Positions 24,115 to 37,240 are shown, numbered from the stretch's first letter. The stretch is DNA of 64,000 nucleotides from Ziziphus jujuba (GCF_031755915.1 NC_083381.1:6956501-7020500), one strand, 5' to 3'. Program-made: numbers and translations. Notes: generated from the letters alone by a model not told the origin.

Positions 24115-24430
24115 TCTAATGTAGCTTTTAAGCTCTTAGATAACATCAAAGTTGAAGTAATCATTGGGGCACATACTAAAACAAAAGCAAAGTTTTTGGC
24201 AATGTTAGGAGACGAAGCAAAAGTTCCTATAATCTCTCTTTCTGAGCCCACTTCTTCTCTGCCCTCTAATAGATATCCCTTCTTTGTTCAAATCACATAG
24301 GATGCTGAAACTTGTCAATTTAAGGGTGTTTCTACCATAGCCAATGCTTTCAAATGGAAGGATTTCATAGTTATTTATGAAGACTCGAATTAGGGGAGAG
24401 ATATTCTACCATATATGATTGATTTCTTTT
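24115..24430 (+). pseudogene. Glutamate receptor-like (GLR) amino-terminal domain fragment
   Basis: The frame starting near 24123 reads VAFKLLDNIKVEVIIGAHT, KAKFLAMLGDEAKVPIISLS, LPSNRYPFFVQIT-stop, FKGVSTIANAFKWKDFIVIY and ILPYMIDFF. This follows the plant GLR ligand-binding (ANF receptor) domain, where the typical motifs are IIGPQTS, KVPVISFSA, SPYFVR and YEDxEYG. Two in-frame TAG codons (after FVQIT and after YEDSN) and no continuation downstream mark it as a pseudogene fragment. It points in the opposite direction to the GLR fragment at 25165-28967. Confidence 0.75.
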
Positions 24431-25164
24431 TCCATGTTGACTATTATTTTCGTTTTTACACTCAAGAAATCATATTTAATTTTCCTGTGAAATATCATTG
24501 AAAACTCATGCTTGAATCACTAGTACCATTGCCTTTGAATATTAATAATTGTTAGGCCTAAAATACACTATTCTTCAATTTCTTCTACCTAAATTCGTTG
24601 GAAAAACATATTCTTTGATTGATCATTCTGGTCAAGTTTGCCTTGTTGAGCTGCCTAATGCCTATGCTTTTGAGATCAGCTTTGGCTAAATATTTATCCT
24701 TGGGTGGAGGATAACATTTTTTTTTCTTTTTGCTTTCACTATGTTTCTTGTTTTTGCTTATCAACCAAAACACACATACATACACACACACAAGTGCTTT
24801 AATACCAAAACATGTTGGCTGTAGTTTGAGTTAAATGAAGAACTTACAAAATGGTTCAAGCAACCATACAGTATATATATAGCTATGATTTCAACAGAAT
24901 TAGGAACATAGAAGTTATCCAGCAAAACTCTTCTTTATATTGAATCTCAACCATAAAGTTCTTTATAGTCATACAAATAAAATCAACTAACCAAAATTTA
25001 GATTTTTCAAAACCTTATTAACAAAAATTAGGAAATGTTTTACCAACTCATTAACTCAATTGAAATCAACACTATGTTTGGTATCATACACTGATATTGC
25101 TGTTGACATCAGAAATGTTATTTGAGAGGTACCTTCTCACATGCTGCAATTGTAATATAAGCTG
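24431..25164. other. AT-rich spacer between the two GLR fragments
   Basis: No coding sequence assigned. It may contain further decayed GLR exon or intron sequence. Confidence 0.35.
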
Positions 25165-28100
25165 TACAATTTTCTAATTATTGAGATCATCCATCGTTTC
25201 TTTAATGAAAAAAGCAAAGAATAAGAAAATTGCCAAAGTTGAAAACACTCCACTAATAAGGAATAAACTTTGTTAACCATTAATGTCAGGACCCGTCTAA
25301 GATCCCTCACCGGAACCCCAGACAAATCCTGATCCCAGTGAAATCCTATCAGACCTTTCAATGGAAAATCCGGCAGAACCTCCCCTAAGGATTGGACTTA
25401 CCACAATTTCCCTGCACTGAAAACACACTTCTAAACACACCACCTTATTCCTCCAACCTTAATACAATTTACTTCCATAAATTTGCAGCATTTCAAATGA
25501 ATAACAGGAAACCAGTGCAGAATTAAATAAATAAACATCCAAATAGTATACAAAGCGTTATCCATTATAATTGAATATGAAATTTAATACAATATAAAAT
25601 AAAAAGAAATAATACAACATAGAAATGAAAGGAAAAGCCTTTTGGTCTTCGACAACGAACCAAGACGTCGAGCTCGCCCTCGGACGATTAACATCGACTA
25701 ACCTGGGTCTAAGGGAACGAAATTTAAAAATATGAGATACTAATCATCTTAGTGAGTAACCCAATCTACTATACAATAATAATAATAATAATAATAAAAG
25801 GATAAATAACTTAGTTAATTGACTAATAAGAAATAAGTAAATAAATAATAGGTAGTTAAAAATAATATTTTCCCTCAAAACCCTCACGATTCACTCAGTT
25901 GGAAAAGTTCCATTTTTAAAACATTTCGCAAAACCCAACATTTTATGCCCTAAAAATCTAGAAAATATTTAATTAATAATTTACAAATAAAAGACAACAA
26001 ATTAATAATCCAAAAATTTTAGTGAGAAATAATTATAAAAAATAAGACTAATGACGAATATTAAATTGGGAATAAAGTATTGTAAACAATTAATACGAAA
26101 ACACAATAAAATTTACATTAACAAAAATGATCCAAGAAATATTTAAATAAATAAAATAAAATAAAACCAAATAATTAACAATAGAACTCAATTTAGAATA
26201 CCAAAACAATTTAATTTATAAAACACTATTAAAAATATTTTAATTTAAATAAAATTCTAAAATATTGTATGATTAAAATCACATTGTGAAAACCATTTGA
26301 TGCACCCACTATATACGAATGGCGCCAATGGTACCTAACGTCCCAAGCACCGCCAGACAGGAGGTTAAAGAGAGAAACCGGCATATGGTCGCGTGGCGTC
26401 CCACTGCGCCGCTGTAAACAGGTGTCCTGGACATGGAGGGGCGGCCTACCCTCATCCTATGGCAACCGTAAGACAACCCCATAATTACCTGTGCGCTACT
26501 CACACCCACCTGCGCACTCACCACTTCCACCTGCGCGCTAATCATATCCATGCATAAAGAACATCAGTACGTGTATGGTGCATCTAAAAATCATAAAATC
26601 AGTATATTTATTTTCAAATCTCAAAATCTCATAAATACTACCGGGTTTATTCCATCCAATTAAACCCATAAATTTTCCACAATTCCTTTATAAATCATCG
26701 TCATAATAAATTCCATCAATTTTAAATCCATCAACTCTCAATTCCATCAATTTAAATATACAAATTTTCCAATGGCATAAATATTTTGAACATAATAATT
26801 TAAATCAATATTTCTTTCTCAAATCTTAAAAAAAAAAAAAATTTTGAATCAAATATGTCATTTAAACCTCATAAAATCCACAATAATCAAAATTCTCATA
26901 AATATACATTTTCAAACACATAATAAATCCATCAATGAAATTAACAACAATTTAAAATAAATATTCCTTCAGTTCCTCAAAATTCAAAATATAATTAAAT
27001 CGCATAAAAATTCCAAAATTCGTAAATCCATATAAATGCATTTTTATTGCTTGAAATAAACTCACAATAATTTCAACAATAAATCAAAAATTTTAAAATC
27101 GTAATTTCCTTAAATATCAAATTTCCCTAAAATCTAAGTTTTCATAATTTGTCAAAAAACAAAATCATATACTTCAAATTATTCAAATATTAGAATATTC
27201 CAAAATAAATTAATTTAACACCTGAAAATAATTTTGAAGATGGGTCACTCACCTCGAGCACGCAATCCAACCAAAATCCTCCATAGGATCAATTTTACGG
27301 CTCACACATGCTCCTAAAACAACAATATTACACAGGGTCAAATAAATTAATATTTTATTCAAATAAATAATATCCGGTATTTGAGGGATTTAACACAAAC
27401 AGTGTCCAAAATTCGTAAATAAGATATCAACGGAAAGCTAAGGGGACGAGGGATACGTTACCGATCTCCGTTGGACTTAACTCGACCGGAGGTGGCTGGA
27501 AAGTGGACGGAAGCTTTTGGCCAAACTTCAACTTGTCGTATCTCCTAAATGGAAAGGAATTGAGCTGAATGGACCTCAAAATCGAGCTTAGGAGGTCCAA
27601 AATAGGGGGAATAGGGTATGAAATCGGACTGGGTTGGTTGGAAAACAACGAAATCGTCGGAAAAACAAAATGGGCCGCTGCCGGCTTCAGCCGTCGATCT
27701 GGGCTCGTCGTCTGTCGACCGGCCGCCAAACTTGGCAGCTAAGCTCGCCAACAGTTGGGCTTCACCGGTGGCCCGCGCATGTGGCCGTCCGGTGGCCGGA
27801 AAAGATGCAGCAGGGAGAGAGAAAGGTTGACGGGAAGGAGTATGAAGAGAGAAGGAGAAGAAGGAAGAAGAAGCCCATGGGGGCATTTTTCCCATGTGGA
27901 GGAAAAGGAGAAAGGAAAAGAAAAAGAAAATGAAAAATAAATATATATATAAAATAATATTAAAATGATATAGTATTAAAAAAAAAATTGACAAATCCAT
28001 AACTTGTAAACCATAAATCCGTTTCGGGTGTGACACTAGTCTATGAACTCATATCAACGAGTACTTCGCAACCATGCATGAGTCAAAGTTCAATTTTGCA

Positions 28101-28967
28101 CGAACAAAAAATCAACTCGGGTACCCCTTGGACAATTTGGATCTCCACTTGTTTTGCTCATAACTTTCAAACGGTAGCTCCGTTTTCAACGTGCTACTAG
28201 TCTATGGACTCGGGTCGATGTATACTTTGCAACGATACCCCAATCAAAGAGAAATTCCATCCGGATCAAAAAGTCAAATTTTGATCCCTCTCGGACAACG
28301 GTGGTTAAACTCAATCAACCTCGGTCAACATGAAGAAAATTCTGATGTTGTTCGGGATGGGGTGTTACAATTAAGATTAAAGCAAGGCATTCATTCATAG
28401 AATCATCAGATGCAGTTAGAGATGACTTACTGTCACCAAACCAACTCCTTTCCAACTTTGCTAACTTTCCTGTTTCCCTTAGTTTATAGATTGCCTTTGA
28501 CATGTCTTGGACCAAAGTTGACCCTTTATGAAAAACCTAAAGATTTAAGAGATAAACGAAGTTAATTATCCAAGATATATAAAGTTAATTGCATTTGGTC
28601 TATAGGCAAGCCACTTATAGAGCCAGAACCATTGGTATCAGACATGGGCATCATCTTTATTGTGTAGTCTCCAGGACAGTTTGCAATGAAGATCTTCATG
28701 TATGGAACCTCACCAACTATAGCAGAAACACCACCATACTTACTACCTTTGGATAAAGTTTCTGCATATTCTTCAAGTGAATCCTATGGCTTAAATACTT
28801 CAAAAGTTATGCTAAAAATAGGACCTTGAATAGGTGAATTGACTCTATATCCTAAATAATTGCCTTTTGGGTTTAACTAAATTTGTTGAACTGTCATCGT
28901 TGAAGTTAAAGTTGCGGTGTAGCTGTTAGTTAATACAAGCACTAGGTAAATCAATTTCGAGGGTGAA
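25165..28967 (-). pseudogene. GLR pseudogene (M3 to M4) split by a solo LTR
   Basis: Minus-strand reading from 28967: SKLIYLVLVLTNS, then YTATLTSTMTVQQ (the M3 signature of plant GLRs), a stop, GNYLGYRVNSPIQGP, EEYAETLSKGSKYGGVSAIV, EVPYMKIFIANCPGDYTIKM (S2 ligand-binding lobe), and after a gap MVQDMSKAIYKLRETGKLAK and LERSWFGDSKSS, ending ASDDSMNECLAL at 28370. The solo LTR 25284-28369 interrupts it, and the frame resumes at 25274 with SLFLISGVFSTLAIFLFF and FFIKETMDDLNN, the M4 segment and tail. Ionotropic receptor domain order is preserved. Several internal stops exist beside the LTR, so it was probably already dead or degraded afterwards. The upstream ATD and S1 portions are not found on this strand. 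Confidence 0.8.
25284..28369 (-). mobile_element. Solo LTR of family T with perfect ATTAA duplication
   Basis: 3086 bp from TGTCAGGACCCGTC (plus strand) to ATGGGGTGTTACA. ATTAA precedes (25279-25283) and follows (28370-28374), a perfect 5-bp target duplication. No internal sequence remains, so it is a recombination product. The insertion lies inside the M4-proximal coding part of the GLR pseudogene. Confidence 0.95.
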
Positions 28968-29230
28968 ATTATTTTAAGAAGGGGAGGGGGGGGGGGATTT
29001 ATAATATACAGAATATATATATATATATATATAATATTATTGTCTTTAAAACTTTTATAATTACACTTTTTTTTTAAAAGAGAGTTTTTATCCTAATAGG
29101 TTTGGTTTATAAGAATATTTCAATTTTATTAGGAAATTAAAAAAATATATATTATCTTTGGAGATTTTTGGAATTCTAAACAAGTTTTGGAGCATACAAA
29201 GAAAGATCCTAAATCTTTGAAGTTGATCAG
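28968..29230. other. Short AT-rich spacer with a poly-G run
   Basis: Contains a run of G near 28981-28996 and a (TA)n tract near 29015-29035. No gene seen. Confidence 0.4.
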
Positions 29231-32200
29231 TGTCAGGACCCGTCCAGAATTCCTTACCCGGAACCCTAGACAAGCCCTGATCCCAGGGAAACCCTACCGG
29301 ACCCTCCAACGGAAAATCCGACAGAGCCTCCCCTAAGGGATTTACTTACCACAAACTACCTGCACTGAAAACACACTTCAAAAATATCCCCTTATTCCTC
29401 CCACAAACTACAAACTGGTTCCACAAATTGCAGCACTTCAAAAATAAAACAACAGCAGCAACCCAGTGCATAAAGAACAACCACACGTCCAATACAGTAT
29501 ACAGAGCATTTTACAGTTACATGCGGAATTTATAAAATGACAGATACGGAAATAATACATGACAGAGAGGAGAAAAGGGAAGAAAAACTTCTTGAACCTT
29601 CGGCAACGAACTGAGACGTTGGGCTCGCCCGGACAATCAACGTCTCCAACCTGGACCTAGGGGAACGGAATTTAAGAGTGTGAGATGCTAATCATCTCAG
29701 TGAGTGACCCTAACTACTATACACCTTTAATATTAATAATATAAAAATAAAGGAATTAAATAAATCAATACCGAACAATTAATAAATAAATAAATAAATA
29801 TTTGAAGTAATAATTTCTCTCAAAACCCTCACTATTCACTCTGTTTGAAATGTTCCCCTTTTAAAACATTTTCACAAAACCCTTGTACGTACTTCCCAAA
29901 AACCAAGGAACCAAACAAATTAATAAACAACAAATAAACAAATAAATACATAAATACCCCAAATATAAATAACTGCAATAAATTATAATAAATAATTTTT
30001 TGAACACCTTTGGGGTTTTAAACTTTAATTGCAATTTACACCGACAATTACACCTGACGCACCACACCATATACCGGTGATGCCCTCCGATACCCAGCGT
30101 CCCGAGCACCGACTGGCGGGAGGTTAAAGAGAGAAACCTGCAGTGGTCACTTCGGCGTCCCGACAGTACCGACTGCTAAAAACCATCAACCCGGCCAAGG
30201 AGGGGGGCGGCTGTGCACAACAATAACCTTGCCTGCCCACGGTCCAATGGCAACTCACGGGTGAAGTAATAACCGTGCGCTAAACCAGATAATAACCGCG
30301 CACTACCACGTGTCCATACACCATACACCAGAACACCAATACTGTATGAGTGCGTCTAAAAATAAATAATAATAACCAACCGTACCGTTTTTCCAAAAAC
30401 CACCGTGGGAAGTATACCAAAATTTCACAAAACACCATCCCACATATTTTATCCAATAACCCGGTACGAAACAGCGATAATCAACAAACCACAATTTTCC
30501 TCGAAATACGAGATGCAACCATAAAAATACCGCGGGCATAATTTATAAAATATAACCAAATATTTTCGTAAAATATTTAACCCAATTATGCCCGGAAAAT
30601 CAAATTTAAAACCACGTACAGATACCACCAAAATTCACTTTGCTCATGCATAATAAATTAAACCACAATATGATTCATAATTAAATCACACCACATGAGC
30701 ATAATTGAAATACCAATTTAAACATAATTAATTGACCAAAAATGATATAAAACCCAGACACAAACAATTACTGAAAATACTTACTCATGTGTAATAAATA
30801 CCGTTTAATTACAATAAAATAATAATCGAGAATTTTCTAATGACCCCAAAAATTTATTTAGCACCAATGGGTATACATATATATAAAATAATATTTTTCC
30901 CGATTATATTTAAAATACACCACATGAGCACAATTTTACAGATACCAAATTAATACCACATAAATACAATTAATTACCCCGAAAATATTTTTAAAGGTGG
31001 GTCACTCACCTGGAGCACGCAATTAACCCATGATCCACCACGGGATCAATTCTACGACTCACCGGTGCTCCTAGAACAAAATTCACAGACAGTCAAATAA
31101 ATTAATATTTTATTCGGGTAAATAATACCCGGTACCCGGGGGCTTAAACGCAAACGTTAACCAAAATGGTCGAATGATATACCGAATCGAAGCTCGTGGA
31201 ACGAGGATCACCAATCCGGTCTCCGTCGACCCCAATTCCGCCGGAGGTGGCCGGAATTTGGTCGGAAAGGTTCGGCCGGTGTTCACTTCCCCATATCTCG
31301 CAAACCGCTTCGAATTTCTGGGATTGGAGGCCATTTTTGGATTCAGAGGACCCAAAATAGGGGGATAGGAGGCTCAATTGGGAGTGGGCTGGCCGGAAAA
31401 CACAAGAAAAGAGGAGAGAGAAAATCCGGCGGCCGGCGGCTTCTCCGGCCCGATCGGCGCGCGTCCGGCGGCGGCTGGCCGTGAAACTTGGCGGCCAAGC
31501 TCGCGAGGTGGCAGGCTTCCTTGGTGGCTGGCGCGTGAGGGCTATGGGTGGCCAGAATTCAAAAACACGGGAGAGAGAGAGGGACGGCCGGTGGGGAGAA
31601 AAAAAATAACTGTTGCGTGCTTGGTGTTTCGGGGAAGAAGAAAGGAAAAAAGAAAAAAAAAGAAAAAGAAAAAGAAAAAGAAAAAGAAAGAAGTGGTGGT
31701 GTTTTCCCACGTGGGGAAAAGAAAAGAAAAAGAAAAAGAAAAAGAAAAAGAAAAAGAGAAAGAAAAAGGAAAAGAAAAAGAAATAATTAAATAATATTAA
31801 TAATAATATTATTATTCAAAAATAATAAAATAATTTGATTTTTTTTTTTTTTTTTTTTCACATGGTTGACATGTGGCATTTCACCATGGTGACACATGGC
31901 CACCTTCATTGAGTCACACGTGGCACCTCGTTATGCGTGTAAAAAAAATAATATTAAAATAATACAGTATTTGAAAAACTTTACAGGCCCATAACTTTCA
32001 AACCACATGTCCAAATCGGACGTGCCGCTAGTCTACGGACTCGTATCGAAGAGCACTTCGCAACCATGCATGAGTCAACACTCAACCTTGCATGAATAAA
32101 AAGTCAACTCCGACACCCCTTGGACAGTTTGGACCTCAACTTGTTTTGCTCAAAACTTTCAAACCGTAGCTCCGTTTTCAACGTGCTACCAGTCTACGAA

Positions 32201-32353
32201 CTCGTGCCAACGTGTACTTCGTAACAGTACCTCAGTCAACCTAGAATTCCAACCGGATCAAAAAGTCAACTTTTGACCCCTTCGGTCAACGGTCAAAGTC
32301 AACCTCGGTCAACGTGCAAAAATTTCCGACATGGTTCGGGACGGGGTGTTACA
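29231..32353 (-). mobile_element. Solo LTR of family T with perfect ATCAG duplication
   Basis: 3123 bp from TGTCAGGACCCGTCC to GGGACGGGGTGTTACA, flanked by ATCAG at 29226-29230 and 32354-32358. It has the GC-rich island (30050-30260), GA/AAAG-rich tracts (31570-31790) and TCAAC-rich end (32270-32320). The lysine-rich frame at 31378-31794 is the AAAAAG repeat, not a gene. Confidence 0.95.
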
Positions 32354-32358
32354 ATCAG

Positions 32359-33767
32359 GGTTGGTTTTTCTGATATTTTTATGTTCTATGAGTTAATTTG
32401 AGATGTTTTGGGGTTATAGAAGTAATGATTAAGGCTAATTTGAAGAATTTTTGTTAAAACCCTAATATGGAATTTACATGGGAATCTGTACAAAATGAAT
32501 ATTTGAATTTATTTAAAATATTTAGAAGTTTTTTTTGGCACTAAACTTTTTGTGAATGAAAATAGACACGTTTATGAATCAGTAGAAGTTTATTTGGGTT
32601 GATATGGATCTTTTTTCATTTAACACAAAATTTTGAATTTATAATTTCTGTCTGGTTTTTCTGTGCAATTGCAGTATGGTTCATTTGTAAAATTTTCAAA
32701 ATAGATCCCAAAAAAATTATTGTGATCTGAAAATTTTTTATGCATTATCATCTATATGTCTAGTATTAGTATAAAATAAATTTAGCTTCAAATTCCTTAT
32801 ATTTTGGCCGTGGTGATTTTCTTAGTTACCTATACTCAGCTGTTTGAATTTATTTTCTGGTTAGTTTAGCAAAGAATAAAATTCAATTAAAAATATTTTT
32901 TAGCCTTTATTTGACCTAATTATTTTTTATACAGCATTCTTACTGCATATAGTGAAACACGGTAAAATGTTACATCTTTTGGACTCGTATTTTACTTTTA
33001 ATGAATTTTTATTTAGACTAGACTCCCTGTAAAATACTGATTTTCAGTTTCTATCAATTCGTTACTAAATTTAATTTGACCAAGTTTTTTACCTTTGTTT
33101 GGATTTTAGAATTTTATAGGAGTATATATAAGCTAGTTTTAATCTGTAAAATTTTAAATGAACAAAAACTTTTACCAAAGAGAAACAAATTTAACATTAA
33201 ATGAAGGTTTCTAAAAATCTAATAGTTTTAGTATTTCTTCGTTAATTTTTCAATGAGTTTTGGATGATTTTTCATTATTTTTTTTATGAAATTATTTTAA
33301 TCATAATTACTTATGCATGTGTACAGTAGCCTTATAATTTTTCAGACTTAGATGATGTTGTTTGAACAAAGAAATGATTCCTGTTTAGAGATTGTTTATG
33401 GATTAATAGGTTTCTATTCGGCTTTTGGTGATTTGATCTTATTCTAGGCTTATGATTTTAAGATTTGGGGATTAGGCTATGATGATCTTTGTATCAACTC
33501 TTATTCATTTAGCTTAAATTTAAGAGCTTGATTATAGGATTTATACATAAGATAATTGTGGTATATGATAGTTTTGCTTTATACTTATGAGAAACTCTTG
33601 GTGTTATCCATAGGTTTTTGTTTTTTTTTTTTTTAATTTTTTTTATGTCTTTTATGGGCTTTGCTAATCAAGGTAAGTTATTGGACTTTTTAAGACACCA
33701 TAGCAAATATGTAATTATGTTTTATGAAATATATATGTATTGTATAAATAAATTATTGGATTATTGA
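32359..33767. other. AT-rich sequence left of the TRIM nest, unassigned
   Basis: No conserved frame. Its right end, ATTGA (33763-33767), recurs at 43355-43359 after the nested insertions, so this stretch and 43355 onward were probably once contiguous. Confidence 0.45.
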
Positions 33768-34390
33768 TGTAACATCCCACATCGGTTGGAGAGGGGCACG
33801 AAGCGATCTTTATAAGGCTGTGGATACCTCTTCCTTCAAGGCGCATTTTGACAAAACCTTGAGGCCAGGGGGGGGGGGGGGGGGGGAGAGGAAGTGAACC
33901 CTGGGCCAAAGAGGACAATATCTTGATGCAGGTGGACTGGGCCGTTACAGTGGTATCAGAGCCAGTACCCGGATCGGTGTGCCAGCGAGGACGCTGGGCC
34001 CCAAGGGGGGAGGATTGTAACATCCCACATCGATTGGAGAGGGGCACGAAGCGGTCTTTATAAGGCTGTGGATACCTCTCCCTTCAAGACGCGTTTTGAC
34101 AAAACCTTGAGGCCAGGGGGGAGAGAGGGAGTGAACCCTGGCCAAAGAGGACAATATCTTGATGCGGGTGGACTGGGCCATTACAGTGGTATCAGAGCCA
34201 GTACCCGGATCGGTGTGCCAGCGAGGATGCTGGCTCCAAGGGGGGAGGATTGTAACATCCCACATCAGTTGGAGAGGGGCACAAAGCGGTCTTTATAAGG
34301 CTGTGGATACCTCTCCCTTCAAGACGCGTTTTGACAAAACCTTGAGGCCAGGGGGGAGAGAGGAAGTGAACCCTGGGCCAAAGAGGACAA
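33768..34390 (+). mobile_element. Tandem TRIM array (LTR-int-LTR-int-truncated LTR)
   Basis: Three LTRs starting TGTAACATCCCACATC at 33768, 34016 and 34251. The first two end GGGCC(G/A)TTACA at 33949 and 34185, separated by ~65-bp internal units that start GTGGTATCAGAGCC (iMet primer-binding site) and end with the purine tract AAGGGGGGAGGAT. LTRs of ~170-180 bp with a tiny non-coding internal part define a terminal-repeat retrotransposon in miniature, mobilised in trans. Each LTR has TTTATAAGG as a possible TATA box. LTR1 carries a run of about 18 G near 33870. The third LTR stops at GAGGACAA (34390), where a truncated gypsy LTR begins. Confidence 0.88.
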
Positions 34391-37240
34391 GCCCTGATCC
34401 CAGGGAAATACCACCGAACCTTCCAACAGAAAATCCGGCAGTACCTCCCCTAAGGGTAGGACTAACCAAAATTTTCTTGCACTGAAAACGCACTTCTATA
34501 TTCATCCCCTTATTCCTCCCACATTACTCCAATATGATTCCACAAATTTGCAGCACTCCAAATGAATATCAATAATTCAGTGCATAATTAATAACTAAAT
34601 GTCCAATACAGTATACAGAGCATTATACAAATAAATATAAAATTAATACGATGACAGATAAGGAAGTAATACAAGATGGAGAGGAAAAAGGGAAGAAATG
34701 CTTCTTGGACTTTCGGCAATGAGCTGAGACGTCGGGCTCGCCCCGGACGATCAACGTCTCCCAACTTGAACCTAGGGGAATGGAATTTAAAAATATGAGA
34801 TACTGATCATCTCAGTGAGTGACCCTATCTACTGAACACTTTTAATATTAATAATATAACAATTAAAGGAATTTAATTAATACCAACAATTAAATAAATA
34901 AATAATAATAACAATTGTAGTAATATTTTCTCTCAAAACCCTCACTATTCACTTTGTTGGAAATGTTCCCCTTTTAAAACATTTTCACAAAACCCGATAT
35001 TCGTAGTTCCCGAAAACCAAGGAATCAATTAATTTAATAAACAATAGATAAATACCCCAAATATAAATAAAATGTAATAAAATATAATAAATAATTTTTG
35101 AACACTTTGGGGTTTCAAATTTCTATTTGAAAAAATTTATACTTGACGCACCACACCATATACCAGTGATGCCCTCCGATACCCAGCGTCCCGAGCACCG
35201 ACTGGCGGGGAGGTTAAAGAGAGAAACTTGCATACGACACTTCGGCGTCCCGACAGCGCCGCTGCTGAAACCGTCATCCTGGCCACGGAGGGGGGCAGCT
35301 ATGGCCAATATCAAACTTGCCTGCCCTCGGTCCAATGCCAACTCACGAGAGACATAATAACTTGCGCTCTAACCACATAGACAACCAGAACACCAATACT
35401 GTATGAGTGCGTCTAAAATAATTATTAAATTAATCATTACCGTACCGATTTTTCAAAAATCACCGTGGGAATTATACCAGTTTTCAAATTCACAATCCCA
35501 CATTTTCCTTTAACATTTCAGGTACGAAACCATCGATAACGATATACAAATAATTTTTCTCGAATCACAAAATCTATCAAATAATATTCCACGGGCATAA
35601 TTATCAAATTTAAAACCACCAATTTAAACAAATATTTTCCTTAAAATATTTAAACCAATTATGCCAAAAAAATAATATAAAAATCACACACAATTAATTA
35701 ATGAAAATACTTTGCTCATGTGTAATAAATATAATTAACCCACAATAAAATAATAATCAGGAATTTCTTAATAACCCAAAATTCCGTTTAGCATCAATGG
35801 TATATATTTATAAAATAATATTTTTTTTTCTGCAATTATATTTAAATTCCACCACATGAGCAAATTCTAGATATCAAACTAACACAACATAAATATAATT
35901 AATCATCCCAAAATAGTTTTTAAAGGTGGGTCACTCACCTGGAATACGCAATTAATCCAAAATCCTCCATGGGATCAATTCCACAACTCACCCGTGCTCC
36001 TAGAACAACAACATTACACATCTCAAATAAAATAATATTTTATTCGGGTAAATAATACCCGGTATCCGGGGGGTCTAACACAAACATTAACCAAAATTGA
36101 CAAATTATATATCTATGGAAAGCTTGTGAGATGAGGGTCACATTACCGACCTCCATTGAGCTCAATTCAACCGGCGGTGGCCGGAATTTGGCCGGAAAGC
36201 TTCGGCCGAGTTTAAACTTGAGGGATCTCTCAAACGGTGGGGATTTTGGACAATCTAATCACAGAAATGGACTCAGAGGGGTCAAAAATGGTGGGATAGA
36301 GGTATGGGGTGAGCTGGGTTGGCCGGAAACGGCGAGAATCGCCGGAAAAATTGAACCCACTTCCGGCGACTTCATCGGCCCGATCTGGGAGCGTCCAGTG
36401 GCGTCTGGCCGGGAAACTTGGAGGTCGAGGTCGCCGAGAACTGGGCTTCACGGGTGGCCCGTGCGTGTGGCCGTCCGGTGGCCGGAAACGAAGAAACGGC
36501 GACGGCCCGAGAGGAAGAAGGAAAGGAAAGGAAGAAGGAGGAGGAAGAAGAAGAAGAAGAAAGAAGAAGGGCCCGTGGCCCTTTTTTCCCACGTGGGGGA
36601 AAAGAAAAAAAAAAGAAAAAAGAAAAAAAAAAGAAAAGAAATAAAAAGAAAATAAATCAAAAATAATTAAATAATATTAAAAATAATATTATTATATAAA
36701 ATAACAATAATAAAATAATATGGTATTAAGCATGGTTGACATGTGGCATCTCAACATGGTGACACATGGTCACATTTATTGAGTCACACGTGGCACATTG
36801 TTACATGTTTAAAAATAATATTAAAATAATACAGTATTTGAAAAACTCTACAGCTCTATAACTTTCAAACCACATGTCCAAATCGGACATGCCACTAGTC
36901 TACGGATTCGTATCGACGAGCACTTCACAGCCATGCATGAGTCAAAGCTCAACTTTGCATGAATAAAAAGTCAACTCCGGCACCCCTTGGACAGTTTGGA
37001 CCTCAACTTGTTTTGCTCATAACTTTCAAACCGTAGCTCCGTTTTCAACGTGCTACTAGTCTATGAACTCGTGCTAATGTGTATTTTGTAATGGTACCTC
37101 AGTCAACCTAGAATTCCATCCGAGTCAAAAAGTCAACTTTTGACCCCTGGGTCAACGGTCAAAGGTCAGAGTCAACGGTCAACGGTCAACCTCAATCAAA
37201 GTTGGAAAACTTCCGTTGTACTTTGGGATGGGGTGTTACA
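34391..37240 (-). mobile_element. 3' LTR of an older gypsy element, truncated at its outer end
   Basis: Matches other family T LTRs from GCCCTGATCCCAGGG (about 45 bases inside the normal end) to GATGGGGTGTTACA at 37240. The outer terminal ~45 bases are replaced by TRIM sequence, joined over a shared GACAA. The polypurine tract (minus-strand AAGGGGGGAAG) lies at 37241-37255, confirming this as the 3' LTR of a minus-strand element. Confidence 0.88.

Noticed and set aside
24585..24791. Frames between the GLR fragments as a continuation of the receptor
   Set aside because: No GLR motif could be matched; left unassigned.
31378..31794. Lysine/glutamate-rich frames in 31378-31794 and 36131-36666
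   Set aside because: AAAAAG and GAAGAA microsatellites within LTRs; translation is low-complexity in every frame.
33768..34390. Cassandra-type TRIM with a 5S RNA promoter
   Set aside because: The TGTAACATCCCACATC start is shared with several TRIM families, but no 5S internal control region is recognisable in these LTRs.
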